Source: Streptomyces nanshensis
Lineage (GTDB): Bacteria > Actinomycetota > Actinomycetes > Streptomycetales > Streptomycetaceae
Direction of reading: 5' to 3'
Assembly (NCBI RefSeq): GCF_001751255.1
Contig: NZ_LJGW01000325.1
Coordinates: forward strand, 4,389-41,348
DNA: 36,960 nt
In this document: one piece after another, positions 25,001 through 32,433 of the stretch
Layout of the letters: each line of letters opens with the position of its first letter
Numbering within the stretch: the stretch's first letter is position 1
Notes under the pieces: model-generated
Told to the model about the DNA's origin: nothing
Databases searched by the model: none
What the model saw: only the letters and a program-made list of their open reading frames with translations
Program-made: the position numbers and the translations under genes

Positions 25001-26284
25001 CTGATCGTCGGCACGGTCTACTTCCGGCGGCACAGCGTGCGGGCGTACGAACTGGCGCGTGAGCGCGTCAGCGTCGTCAACGCCGACCTCCAGGAGTCGG
25101 TCGCGGGCCTGCGCATGGTGCAGGCGTTCCGCCGCGAGCGGCGCGGCACCGCCCGCTTCGCCGAGCGCAGCGACGGCTACCGGCAGGCGCGGGTGCGCGG
25201 GCAGTGGCTGATCTCGGTGTACTTCCCGTTCGTACAGCTTCTCGCCTCGCTGGCGACGGCGGGCGTGCTCGTCGTCGGGGCCGGACGCATCGACGAGGGC
25301 ACGCTGACCGCGGGCGGCCTGGTGGCCTATCTGCTCTACATCGAGCTGTTCTTCTCGCCCGTCCAGCAGCTCTCCCAGGTCTTCGACGGCTATCAGCAGG
25401 CCTCCGTCGCGCTCGGCCGCATCCAGCAGTTGCTGCGCGAGGAGACCACGACGCCGGCGCCCGCCGAGCCGGTCGACCCGGGCCCGCTGCGCGGCGAGAT
25501 CACCTTCGAGAACGTGCACTTCCGCTACGCCACGGCCGAGGGCGGCACCCACGAGGAGGAGGCGCTCTCCGGCATCGAACTGACCGTTCCGGCGGGCCAG
25601 ACGGTGGCGTTCGTCGGTGAGACGGGCGCGGGCAAGTCGACCCTCGTCAAGCTGGTCGCCCGTTTCTACGACCCGACCTCGGGCGCCGTGCTGGTCGACG
25701 GCGCCGATCTGCGCACGCTGGATCTGGCCGCCTACCGGCACCGGCTCGGCGTCGTCCCGCAGGAGCCGTATCTCTTCCCGGGCACGGTGCGCGACGCGAT
25801 CGCCTACGGACGTACCGACGCGAGCGACGCCGAAGTCGAGGCGGCGGCACGGGCGGTGGGCGCCCACGACATGATCGCCGGGCTCAGCGGCGGCTATCTG
25901 CACCCGGTCGCCGAACGCGGACGCAACCTCTCCGCGGGGCAGCGGCAGCTCGTCGCACTCGCCCGCGCCGAACTCGTCGCGCCGGACATCCTGCTCCTCG
26001 ACGAGGCGACCGCCGCGCTGGACCTGGCGACGGAGTCGCTGGTGAACCAGGCGACGGACCGGCTGTCGGTACGGCGTACCACGCTCGTCGTCGCCCACCG
26101 GCTGACGACGGCGGCCCGCGCCGACCGGGTCGTGGTCCTGGACCACGGACGGATCGTGGAGGACGGCACGCATGCCGGACTGCTCGCGCGCGAGGGCCGG
26201 TACGCCCGCCTGTGGCGGACCTTCGTCGGGGGTACGGAGCCGTCCGGAGCACACGTGAACGGCAAGCCGCGGTCAAAGGTTTGA
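22085..26284 (+). CDS. Fused asymmetric ABC exporter (TMD-NBD-TMD-NBD)
   Basis: Membrane exporter with both half-transporters in one chain of 1399 residues. Half 1: Gly/Thr/Pro-rich cytoplasmic start, six-helix TMD (about 75-360), NBD1 (about 400-660) with Walker A GSSGSGKST, LSGGQ, and Walker B LLLLDDATS. Half 2: TMD (about 815-1110) and NBD2 (about 1135-1390) with GETGAGKST, LSAGQ and LLLDEATA. NBD1 has Asp for the catalytic Glu and Glu for the Q-loop Gln (VPEN), while NBD2 has the weaker LSAGQ signature, so one ATP site is degenerate and the other canonical. The halves are joined by a 130-residue linker with TPTPTPT repeats. GTG 22085 has GAGGA 5 nt upstream; ATG 22019 is possible but poorly placed. 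Substrate unknown; related fused or paired exporters carry drugs or lipids. Confidence 0.92.
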   Translation: MTTGTGTGTQTPGGRPDGSGGTGTGTSAEPDAQDAPGARREPGAPGTPGGPPGTPRPGGDDSARRPERGWARRLTAYCWRYRRAVVLSVGGSLAGMGVMALVPLLTKVIIDDVVVGNGGGLALWIGLLLLAAAAVYVLTYIRRYYGGRLALDVQHDLRTEMYRAIIRLDGRSQDELSTGQVVGRGTSDLQLVQSLLFMLPMMIGNVLLFAVALVVMLVLSPLLTLVSLAVFPALWWIANLSRTRLFPATWYAQQQAGSVASVVDGAVTGVRVVKGFGQEEQEKRKLRDISRELFAARLRTVRLNSRYTPALQSVPSLGQVGMLALGGWMATRGEITLGTFVAFSTYLAQLVGPVRMLAMMLTVGQQARAGVERVYELIDTEPQMNERPDARELPADAEASVEFDDVGFGYERLDETELPDGAVADADGEPDGAGTGAGRRTGRVLDGFRLRVEPGETVAVVGSSGSGKSTLAMLLPRYYDVTSGAVRVGGHDVRDLTISSLRSAIGLVPENSFLFSETIRENIAYGAPDASEEQIRAAARVAQADGFIAELPDGYDTMVGEQGLTLSGGQRQRIALARAVLTDPRLLLLDDATSAVDAHVEYEIHEALRSVMAGRTTLLIAHRQSTLALADRIAVLDRGRLADVGTHEELTERCALYRRLLTDPDELGEVDRDPAGRVHGGAAVVACTDTSRTDTAEVTADVPAAITAATPTPTPTPTAPASADGVTPEGGVTPELWVREDGDSSGSGPGAAGRADLAGAQAGRAGGFAAELASMPGSPELLARVAALPPAEDVPEVDEERAERPEKSYGLRRLLHGFGLALTVALFFAALDAACGLALPVLIRDGIDDGVQKAALGAVWTASAVALVVVAGQWAAQYASMRLTGRTGERVLYALRVKIFAQLQRLGLDYYERHLAGAVMTRMTTDVDALSTFLQTGLVTAVVSVFTFLGILVALFVLDLQLALVVFATLPVLIVGTVYFRRHSVRAYELARERVSVVNADLQESVAGLRMVQAFRRERRGTARFAERSDGYRQARVRGQWLISVYFPFVQLLASLATAGVLVVGAGRIDEGTLTAGGLVAYLLYIELFFSPVQQLSQVFDGYQQASVALGRIQQLLREETTTPAPAEPVDPGPLRGEITFENVHFRYATAEGGTHEEEALSGIELTVPAGQTVAFVGETGAGKSTLVKLVARFYDPTSGAVLVDGADLRTLDLAAYRHRLGVVPQEPYLFPGTVRDAIAYGRTDASDAEVEAAARAVGAHDMIAGLSGGYLHPVAERGRNLSAGQRQLVALARAELVAPDILLLDEATAALDLATESLVNQATDRLSVRRTTLVVAHRLTTAARADRVVVLDHGRIVEDGTHAGLLAREGRYARLWRTFVGGTEPSGAHVNGKPRSKV

Positions 26285-26286
26285 CC
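26271..26286. promoter_or_regulatory. Dyad overlapping the ABC transporter stop and GH65 promoter region
   Basis: GGTCAAAGGTTTGACC is a 7-bp perfect inverted repeat with a 2-base centre. The right half, TTGACCGGA, is repeated 20 bp downstream (26301-26309), where it supplies the -35 of the next gene. Possible operator. Confidence 0.5.
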
Positions 26287-26300
26287 GGAAGCGCGGGGCG

Positions 26301-26329
26301 TTGACCGGATGTGTGCACAAATCTAGGTT
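26301..26329 (+). promoter_or_regulatory. Promoter of the GH65 gene (leaderless)
   Basis: TTGACC (26301-26306), 17-bp spacer, TAGGTT (26324-26329), then 6 nt to the ATG. The spacer includes the palindrome TGTGCACA (26312-26319). Confidence 0.6.
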
Positions 26330-26335
26330 CGCCCC

Positions 26336-29173
26336 ATGTTCGGTTCCCCGCGCCCCCCACGCCTGTCCCGACGCCCACGCCTCGCCCGTTCCCCTCGCCC
26401 CTCCCTGTCTCCGTCCCCGTCCTCGTACGCCTCCCGCTTCCCCCGCCTCACCCGCCGCCGTGCCCGCCTCGTGCTGCCGCTGCTCGCCTGCGCGCTGGTG
26501 GCGGCGGTGCCGCAGGCCCCGACGACCGTGCCGCAAGGGGGAGTTGCCGGTTCCGCGCGGCAGCCGGGCTCCGGCGAGGACGGCCGCGCGGGCTGGGTGC
26601 TCACCTCGCACGACAAGAAGCACGGCGGCAGCTACCGCCCGTACGTCGGCAACGGCTACCTCGGCCAGCGCGTCGCACCGTCCGGCTCGGGCTACAGCGC
26701 CGGCGGTGAGAAGTCCGGCTGGCCGCTCTACACACCGCGCTACGACGGCTCGTTCGTCGCCGGGCTCTTCGGCGACAACCAGGCCACGGGCAAGAACAAG
26801 CAGACGCTCGCCGCCGTGCCCACCTGGACGGGCATGGACGTCGCCACCGGCGGCGGCTCCGGCGAGACCTTCTCCTCCGACACCTCCGCCGCCCGCGTCT
26901 CGCACTACCGCCAGTCCCTCGACATGCGCCACGGCCTGGTGCGCACCTCGCTCACCTGGACCGCGCGGGACGGCCGCGCCACCGACCTCACCTACGAGGT
27001 GCTCGCCGACCGCCGCCACCGGCACTCCGCGGCCGTACGGGTGCGGATGCGGCCCCACTGGAGCGGCGAGGCCCGCGTCACCGACGTCCTCGACGGCCGC
27101 GGGGCGCGCCGCGTCTCGCAGACCGGCGGCGGCGACCGCACCTCCGGGAGCGCGGCCCGGCACGGCGGGCAGCGGACCATGGACGTCGCCTTCCGCACCC
27201 ACGGCACCCACGTCGGCGGAGCCGTCGCCTCCACGCTGCGCCCCGGGCCGGGCGTCGGCGTGACGGACGACCACAAGGCCCAGCCGGCGAAGAAGCTGAC
27301 GGCCAAGCAGAGCTTCTCCTTCACCGCGCGCAAGGGTGCCTCGTACGAGTTCACCAAGTACGTCGGCGTGGACACCGCCCACACTTCCGGCGCTCCCGAA
27401 CGCAGCGCCCTCACCGCCTCCCGCAGCGCGGCGGCGCGCGGCTGGGAGCGCGTCCACGCCGCGCACTCCGCAGCCTGGGAGCGGCTGTGGCACAGCGACG
27501 TACGGGTGCCGGGACGCCCCGAGTTGCAGAAGTGGCTGCGCTCCGCCCAGTACGGCCTGCTCTCCGGAACCCGGCGCGGCAGCGACGACAGCATCGCGCC
27601 GGCCGCGCTCACCAGCGACAACTACGCGGGCGCGATCTTCTGGGACGCGGAGACGTGGATGTATCCGGGCCTGCTCTCCGGCCACCCCGACCTGGCGGCG
27701 TCCGTGCTCGACTACCGCTACCGCACCCGCGAGGGCGCCCGCGCGAACGCGCGCAAGCTCGGGTACAAGGGCCTCTTCTACGGCTGGACTTCGGGCCGTG
27801 ACGGCGATCTGTGGAAGGAGTGCCACAGTTGGGACCCGCCGCACTGCCGCACCCAGAACCACCTCCAGAGCGACATCGCGCTCGCGGCCTGGCAGCACTA
27901 CCTCGCCACCGGCGACCGCGCATGGCTGCGTGAGCGCGGCTGGCCGCTGCTGAAGGGCATCGCGGAGTTCTGGACGAGCCGCGTCCACAAGAACGGCGAC
28001 GGCAGCTACTCGATCCGCGACGTCGCGGGGCCCGACGAGTACAGCAACGGCGTCGACGACGGCGTCTTCACCAACGCCGGAGCCGCCACCTCCCTCCGCC
28101 ACGCGGCCCGCGCCGCCCGCCTGTTGGGCGAAGAGGCCCCGAAGGAGTGGACGAGGACCGCCGCGAAGCTGCGCATCCCCTACGACAAGAAGAACAAGGT
28201 CTTCGAGCAGTACGACGGCTACGGCGGCTCCACCATCAAGCAGGCCGACACAGTGCTGCTCCAATACCCCCTGGAATGGCCGATGTCCAAGGCCGACGCC
28301 CGCCGCACCCTCGACTACTACGCCTCCCGCACCGACCCCGACGGGCCCGCCATGACGGACTCCGTGCACGCCGTGGACGCCGCGGAGAACGGCGAGCCGG
28401 GCTGCTCGGCGTACACGTATCTCAAGCGCTCCGTCGAGCCGTTCATGCGCAGCCCCTTCGCGCTCTTCTCCGAGGCGCGCGGCGAGAAGGCCGGCGCCGC
28501 CGACCCGCACTCGGGGCAGCCCGCGCAGGACTTCGTCACCGGAAAGGGCGGTTTCCTCCAGGTCTTCACACACGGCCTGACCGGACAGCGGCTGCGCGAG
28601 GGCGCGTTGAAGCTGGACCCGATGCTGCCGCCGCAGCTCTCCCGGGGCGTGACCCTGACGGGACAGCACTGGCAGGGACGTACGTACGACGTCGAACTCG
28701 GCGCGGAGCACACCACGGTGCGCCTCACCCACGGCGAGCCCTTCACGGTCGAGACGCCGCAGGGGAAGCGGACGGTCGGCCGCGGGACGCCCGCGGTGCT
28801 GGAGACCCGCCGCCCCGACCGGGAGCCGACGGCGAACCTCGCGCGCTGCCGGAAGACGAGCGCCTCCTCGCAGGAGTCCGGCATGTACGCGAGCGCGGCG
28901 GTCGACGGCAACGCCGCCACGTCCTGGACACCCGACGGGAAGAAGGGGTCGCTGACCGTACGTCTCGCGCGTACCGCCGACGGCGCCCGCATCGAGCCGC
29001 AGTGGGAGGGAAAGCCCGCAGGCCACCGCGTCCAGGTCTCGGCGGACGGCAGGCACTGGCGTGACGCCGGCGGGGACGCGCGGCCGCTGCGCTACGTACG
29101 GGTGACCGTGACCTCGAAGGACGCCGAGAAGCCCGCCGGGATCGAGGAGTTGAGGGTCACCGAACGGAAGTGA
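26336..29173 (+). CDS. Secreted GH65 family glycosidase with C-terminal F5/8C-like domain
   Basis: 945 residues. A long Arg/Pro/Ser-rich n-region (about 45 residues) leads to RRRARLVLPLLACALVAAVPQA, a signal or membrane anchor segment. Residues about 75-350 form the GH65 N-terminal beta domain (HGGSYRPYVGNGYLGQRV), about 360-740 the (alpha/alpha)6 barrel (IFWDAETWMYPGLL; RDVAGPDEYSNGVDDGVFTNAG with the general-acid Glu of GPDEY), and about 800-945 a discoidin/F5-8C-like region (NLARCRKTSASS, AAVDGNAATSW). SPFALFSEARGE aligns with the FSEQ segment of fungal acid trehalase, so hydrolysis is more likely than phosphorolysis. Probable acid trehalase or another alpha-glucosidase; substrate unproven. 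No ribosome site; the promoter indicates a leaderless ATG. Confidence 0.85.
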   Translation: MFGSPRPPRLSRRPRLARSPRPSLSPSPSSYASRFPRLTRRRARLVLPLLACALVAAVPQAPTTVPQGGVAGSARQPGSGEDGRAGWVLTSHDKKHGGSYRPYVGNGYLGQRVAPSGSGYSAGGEKSGWPLYTPRYDGSFVAGLFGDNQATGKNKQTLAAVPTWTGMDVATGGGSGETFSSDTSAARVSHYRQSLDMRHGLVRTSLTWTARDGRATDLTYEVLADRRHRHSAAVRVRMRPHWSGEARVTDVLDGRGARRVSQTGGGDRTSGSAARHGGQRTMDVAFRTHGTHVGGAVASTLRPGPGVGVTDDHKAQPAKKLTAKQSFSFTARKGASYEFTKYVGVDTAHTSGAPERSALTASRSAAARGWERVHAAHSAAWERLWHSDVRVPGRPELQKWLRSAQYGLLSGTRRGSDDSIAPAALTSDNYAGAIFWDAETWMYPGLLSGHPDLAASVLDYRYRTREGARANARKLGYKGLFYGWTSGRDGDLWKECHSWDPPHCRTQNHLQSDIALAAWQHYLATGDRAWLRERGWPLLKGIAEFWTSRVHKNGDGSYSIRDVAGPDEYSNGVDDGVFTNAGAATSLRHAARAARLLGEEAPKEWTRTAAKLRIPYDKKNKVFEQYDGYGGSTIKQADTVLLQYPLEWPMSKADARRTLDYYASRTDPDGPAMTDSVHAVDAAENGEPGCSAYTYLKRSVEPFMRSPFALFSEARGEKAGAADPHSGQPAQDFVTGKGGFLQVFTHGLTGQRLREGALKLDPMLPPQLSRGVTLTGQHWQGRTYDVELGAEHTTVRLTHGEPFTVETPQGKRTVGRGTPAVLETRRPDREPTANLARCRKTSASSQESGMYASAAVDGNAATSWTPDGKKGSLTVRLARTADGARIEPQWEGKPAGHRVQVSADGRHWRDAGGDARPLRYVRVTVTSKDAEKPAGIEELRVTERK

Positions 29174-29233
29174 CCGCGGGGCCGGTGGCTGCGGACAACC
29201 GGGCGGACTGCCGGGCCGCCACGGGCGGTGGGC

Positions 29234-29737
29234 TCACTCCGTGCAGAGGCCGACGATGTACTCGTCGACCGTCTGCACGGGCCCGCCGCCCGGCAGTGGC
29301 TCCCCGTCCGCGCGCCAATGCACCGCGGAGACCTCGCTGTTGGGCGCGAACGCACGCGGCCGGTCGGTGCTCGCCGCGAACACCCCGCCGTACAGGACCC
29401 GTCCGGACGCGCCCAGCGCCGTGCGCGTATGACCAACGAACCGCAGCTCGCCGGCCCGGAGTTGCTGGCCGGTCTCCTCCCACAGCTCCCGCACGGCCGC
29501 CTGCCTCGGCGTCTCGCCGGGCTCGATTCCGCCGCCCGGCAGCTCCCAGCACTCCCGTTCGCGCTCGTAGACCATCAGCACCCGTCCGCGGTGCCGCAGC
29601 ACGACCAGCGCGTAACCCATGGGCGCGTCCGCGAACTCGGCGTTCTCGGGCATCTCCCGCGCGTCGTGGAAGGAGAGCAGCGCCATGCCGCGTGGCCCCG
29701 TGGCCAGCGGCTGCGGCCGGTGCGTGGAGTCCGTCAT
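29234..29737 (-). CDS. Nudix hydrolase
   Basis: 167 residues. One Nudix domain with GGIEPGETPRQAAVRELWEETG, which fits GX5EX7REUXEEXGU except the final hydrophobic position, where Gln is found. Hydrolyses a nucleoside diphosphate linked to some group, with Mg; substrate unknown. A -10-like TAGGCT (revcomp of 29745-29750) lies 7 nt before the ATG with no ribosome site, so it is probably leaderless. Convergent with the GH65 gene, 60 bases apart, and divergent from the peptidase gene. Confidence 0.9.
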   Translation of the reverse strand: MTDSTHRPQPLATGPRGMALLSFHDAREMPENAEFADAPMGYALVVLRHRGRVLMVYERERECWELPGGGIEPGETPRQAAVRELWEETGQQLRAGELRFVGHTRTALGASGRVLYGGVFAASTDRPRAFAPNSEVSAVHWRADGEPLPGGGPVQTVDEYIVGLCTE

Positions 29738-29921
29738 GGAACGCAGCCTAGGGCGTGTCCGCCACGTCCCGTCTGGGGCGCGGGATCCGGTGTGCCGTAC
29801 GGGACTTCCGGGGCGTCTGATGTAACGCAAGCGACATCTCGTGCAGGGGCGACAGATCTGGCGGTGCGGGTTTCCTGCCGGTAGGTTCACTGCGACCTTT
29901 GACGGATCCAGGGGAGAGCGC

Positions 29922-31331
29922 ATGCGAAGAACGCTCAGATGGACGCTGTCGCTGGCGGTGCTCATAGGCACCGCGGGCGCCGGTGGTGCGTCGATGTCGG
30001 CTGCCACAGCGGCCGACACCGACATCAAGGACCGCATCCTCGCTATCAAGGGGATGAGCTTCATCGAGGAGAAGAAGGTCGACGGCTACCGCTTCTTCAT
30101 CCTCAACTACGAACAGCCGGTGGACCACAGGCACCCCGAGAAGGGGACCTTCAAGCAGCGGATCTCCCTGCTGCACAAGAGCGAGGACCGTCCCACCGTC
30201 TTCTTCACCTCGGGCTACGACCTCAACCCGGAGCCCAAGCGCAGCGAGCCGACGCAGATGACCGACGGCAACCAGGTCTCCATGGAGTACCGGTTCTTCT
30301 CGCCGTCCCGGCCCGACCCGGCCGACTGGTCCAAGCTCGACATCTGGCAGGCGGCCGGCGACCAGCACCGCATCTTCAAGGCGCTGAACAAGATCTACGG
30401 CGAGCGCTGGATCTCCACGGGCGGCAGCAAGGGCGGCATGACGGCGACGTACTACCGCCGCTTCTTCCCCAAGGACATGGACGGCACCGTCGCCTACGTC
30501 GCGCCCAACGACGTGAACAACGACGAGGATTCGGCCTACTACCGCTTCTTCGAGAAGGTCGGCTCCAAGGAGTGCCGGGACAAGCTCAACGCCACCCAGC
30601 ACGAGATCTTCGACCGCCGCGGCGAGATGGTGAAGAAGCTCAAGGCGCTGGCCAAGAAGGAGGGTTGGACCTTCAAGCTGGCCGGCAGCGCCGACAAGGC
30701 CTTCGAACTCGTCTCGCAGGACCTGGTGTGGGGCTTCTGGCAGTACCACCTCGAAGAGGAGGAGTGCGACCAGGTCCCCTCCACCAAGGCCAAGACGCAG
30801 GAACTCTTCGACTGGGCCAATGAGATCGGCGGCTTCGAGGCCGGCGCGGACCAGGGCATGGAGCCGTACACGCCGTACTACTACCAGGCCGGTACGCAGA
30901 TGGGCTCGCCCGACTACGAGTCGCCGCTCCTGGACGACGTACGCAAGTACCCCGGGCTCAACAAGCCCCGTACGTACGTGCCTCGGGACATCCCGATGAC
31001 GTTCGACCCGAAGGCGATGAAGGACGTCGACAAGTGGGTGCGCGGCCACGCCTCCCGGATGCTCTTCGTCAACGGGCAGAACGACCCGTGGAGCGCCGAG
31101 CCGTTCAGCGTCGGCAAGGGCACGAAGGACGCGCACGTCTTCGTCGCGCCCGGCGCCAACCACGGCGCGAGCATCGCGCTGCTCGGCGACAAGGACAAGG
31201 CCGAGGCGACGCGTTCGCTGCTGAAGTGGGCCGGCGTGGAGCCCGCCGAGGGCGCGGCGCCGAAGCGGCTCACGAAGTACGACGCGGAACTGGACCGTCC
31301 CGCGAAGCAGGAGCGCGTGCTGCGGCCGTAA
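29922..31331 (+). CDS. Secreted tripeptidyl aminopeptidase (S37, PS-10 family)
   Basis: Removes tri- or tetrapeptides from the N-terminus of extracellular peptides. 469 residues starting with a signal peptide (MRRTLRWTLSLAVLIGTAGAG...) then a mature protein with an alpha/beta-hydrolase fold. The nucleophile Ser is in TGGSKGGMTAT (about residue 168); Asp of NGQNDPWSAEPF and His of PGANHGAS complete the likely triad. EQPVDHRHPEKGTFKQRISLLH near the N-terminus is typical of the family. ATG 29922 has GGGGAG 5 nt upstream. In Streptomyces such enzymes are often co-secreted with subtilisin-inhibitor-controlled proteases. Confidence 0.92.
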   Translation: MRRTLRWTLSLAVLIGTAGAGGASMSAATAADTDIKDRILAIKGMSFIEEKKVDGYRFFILNYEQPVDHRHPEKGTFKQRISLLHKSEDRPTVFFTSGYDLNPEPKRSEPTQMTDGNQVSMEYRFFSPSRPDPADWSKLDIWQAAGDQHRIFKALNKIYGERWISTGGSKGGMTATYYRRFFPKDMDGTVAYVAPNDVNNDEDSAYYRFFEKVGSKECRDKLNATQHEIFDRRGEMVKKLKALAKKEGWTFKLAGSADKAFELVSQDLVWGFWQYHLEEEECDQVPSTKAKTQELFDWANEIGGFEAGADQGMEPYTPYYYQAGTQMGSPDYESPLLDDVRKYPGLNKPRTYVPRDIPMTFDPKAMKDVDKWVRGHASRMLFVNGQNDPWSAEPFSVGKGTKDAHVFVAPGANHGASIALLGDKDKAEATRSLLKWAGVEPAEGAAPKRLTKYDAELDRPAKQERVLRP

Positions 31332-31379
31332 GGCCGTCGGGCCGTGCGGCCACCGCGGCGGCAGTCACTCCGCTCGCAA

Positions 31380-31426
31380 CACCGGTGCCCGGCCGGGGCG
31401 TTCGCGCTCCCGGCCGGGCACCGGTG
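31380..31426. terminator. Very strong bidirectional terminator
   Basis: CACCGGTGCCCGGCCGGG (31380-31397) has its perfect 18-bp complement at 31409-31426, loop 11 nt. It separates the convergent peptidase and isomerase genes. Confidence 0.85.
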
Positions 31427-31472
31427 CGTACGGGGACGGGGGTGCGGGGCGTGTGCCTCGGGCCCCGTCCCG

Positions 31473-32336
31473 TCAGTCCTTCGGCATCAGCGACAGCAGA
31501 TGATCCCGTACGCCCGGGAGCAGTTCGGGCAGCTCCCGTACCTCCGGATACCAGCGCTTCTCGTACTCCCAGCACAGCCACCCGCGGGACGGGTCCGCCC
31601 GGTGGCCCGTGGTGGCGCTGCCTCCCGAACCCACCGCCCCGATCGGGTCGCCGGCGTCGCCCGAGCGCGTCAGCAGCTCCACGATCTCGCGCAGCGGCAG
31701 CACGCCCTCGCCGGGCGGGAGCGGAGTGGTGTCCTCGGCCGACGCGACGTCCTTGACCTGCACATAGCCGAGGAACGGTGCGAGGAGACGCCGGCTGGCC
31801 CCCGGTTCCTCGCCGGAGCGCCAGGTGTGCAGAACGTCCCACAGCGCACCGGCCGAGGCGTGGCCCACGGCCGCGAGGACGCGCGCGGCGTCCTCGCCCC
31901 TGCTGTGCGAGTCGTGTGTCTCCAGCAGCAGCCGCACCCCGAGGTCGGCGGCGACGGGTGCCAGCGCGGCCAGGCGACGGGCGGCCGTCGCGTCGGCCTC
32001 CTCGGGGCCGCTGTCGCCGCCGCCGGGGAAGACCCGTACGAAGGGGGCGCCCAAGTCCCGTGCCAGCTCCAGCAGTTCCTGTGCGTCGGTGAGGACGGCG
32101 TCGTCGTCGCCCGGCGCGGCCATCTTCGCGTACCCGGCGATCGCCAGGACCTCCACGCCCGCCGCCTTGAACTCCTCCACCACGTCGACCCGCTCGGCGA
32201 GCGTGAGCCCCGTGTGCACCGGCTCCTCCGGGTGGGCGCGCAGCTCCAGCCCCTCGAAGCCGGTGTCGGCCGCGAGGCGTACGGCGTCGTGCACGGGAAG
32301 GGACGGGATGCCGAGGGTGGAGAAGGCGAGTCGCAT
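31473..32336 (-). CDS. Sugar phosphate isomerase/epimerase (AP_endonuc_2-like TIM barrel)
   Basis: 287 residues. TIM-barrel fold with likely metal ligands in LLLETHDSHSRGED, GALWDVLHTW and the terminal WEYEKRWYP. Seen also GFEGLELRAHP and YVQVKDV. An insertion rich in Gly/Ser (about residues 232-257, GDAGDPIGAVGSGGSATTGHRA) lengthens the last beta-alpha loop. The ATG at 32336 gives the usual MRLAFSTLG; an ATG 24 nt upstream is possible, and no good ribosome site is seen for either. It follows the LacI gene by 97 nt on the same strand, so they may be co-transcribed. Substrate unknown; the cluster suggests a sugar or inositol-like acid. Confidence 0.87.
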   Translation of the reverse strand: MRLAFSTLGIPSLPVHDAVRLAADTGFEGLELRAHPEEPVHTGLTLAERVDVVEEFKAAGVEVLAIAGYAKMAAPGDDDAVLTDAQELLELARDLGAPFVRVFPGGGDSGPEEADATAARRLAALAPVAADLGVRLLLETHDSHSRGEDAARVLAAVGHASAGALWDVLHTWRSGEEPGASRRLLAPFLGYVQVKDVASAEDTTPLPPGEGVLPLREIVELLTRSGDAGDPIGAVGSGGSATTGHRADPSRGWLCWEYEKRWYPEVRELPELLPGVRDHLLSLMPKD

Positions 32337-32433
32337 GAGCACAGCGGAACAGATGCGCATGCGCTCGTACAAGCTCCGGGCGTCAACCGGACGCACGTGC
32401 CTCCCCGCTGGGACGTCGCGGGGCCCGTGCAGC

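Noticed and set aside
26273..29056. 927-codon open frame on the minus strand
   Set aside because: Antisense shadow of the GH65 gene; composition is Ala/Gly/Arg/Val-rich without domains.
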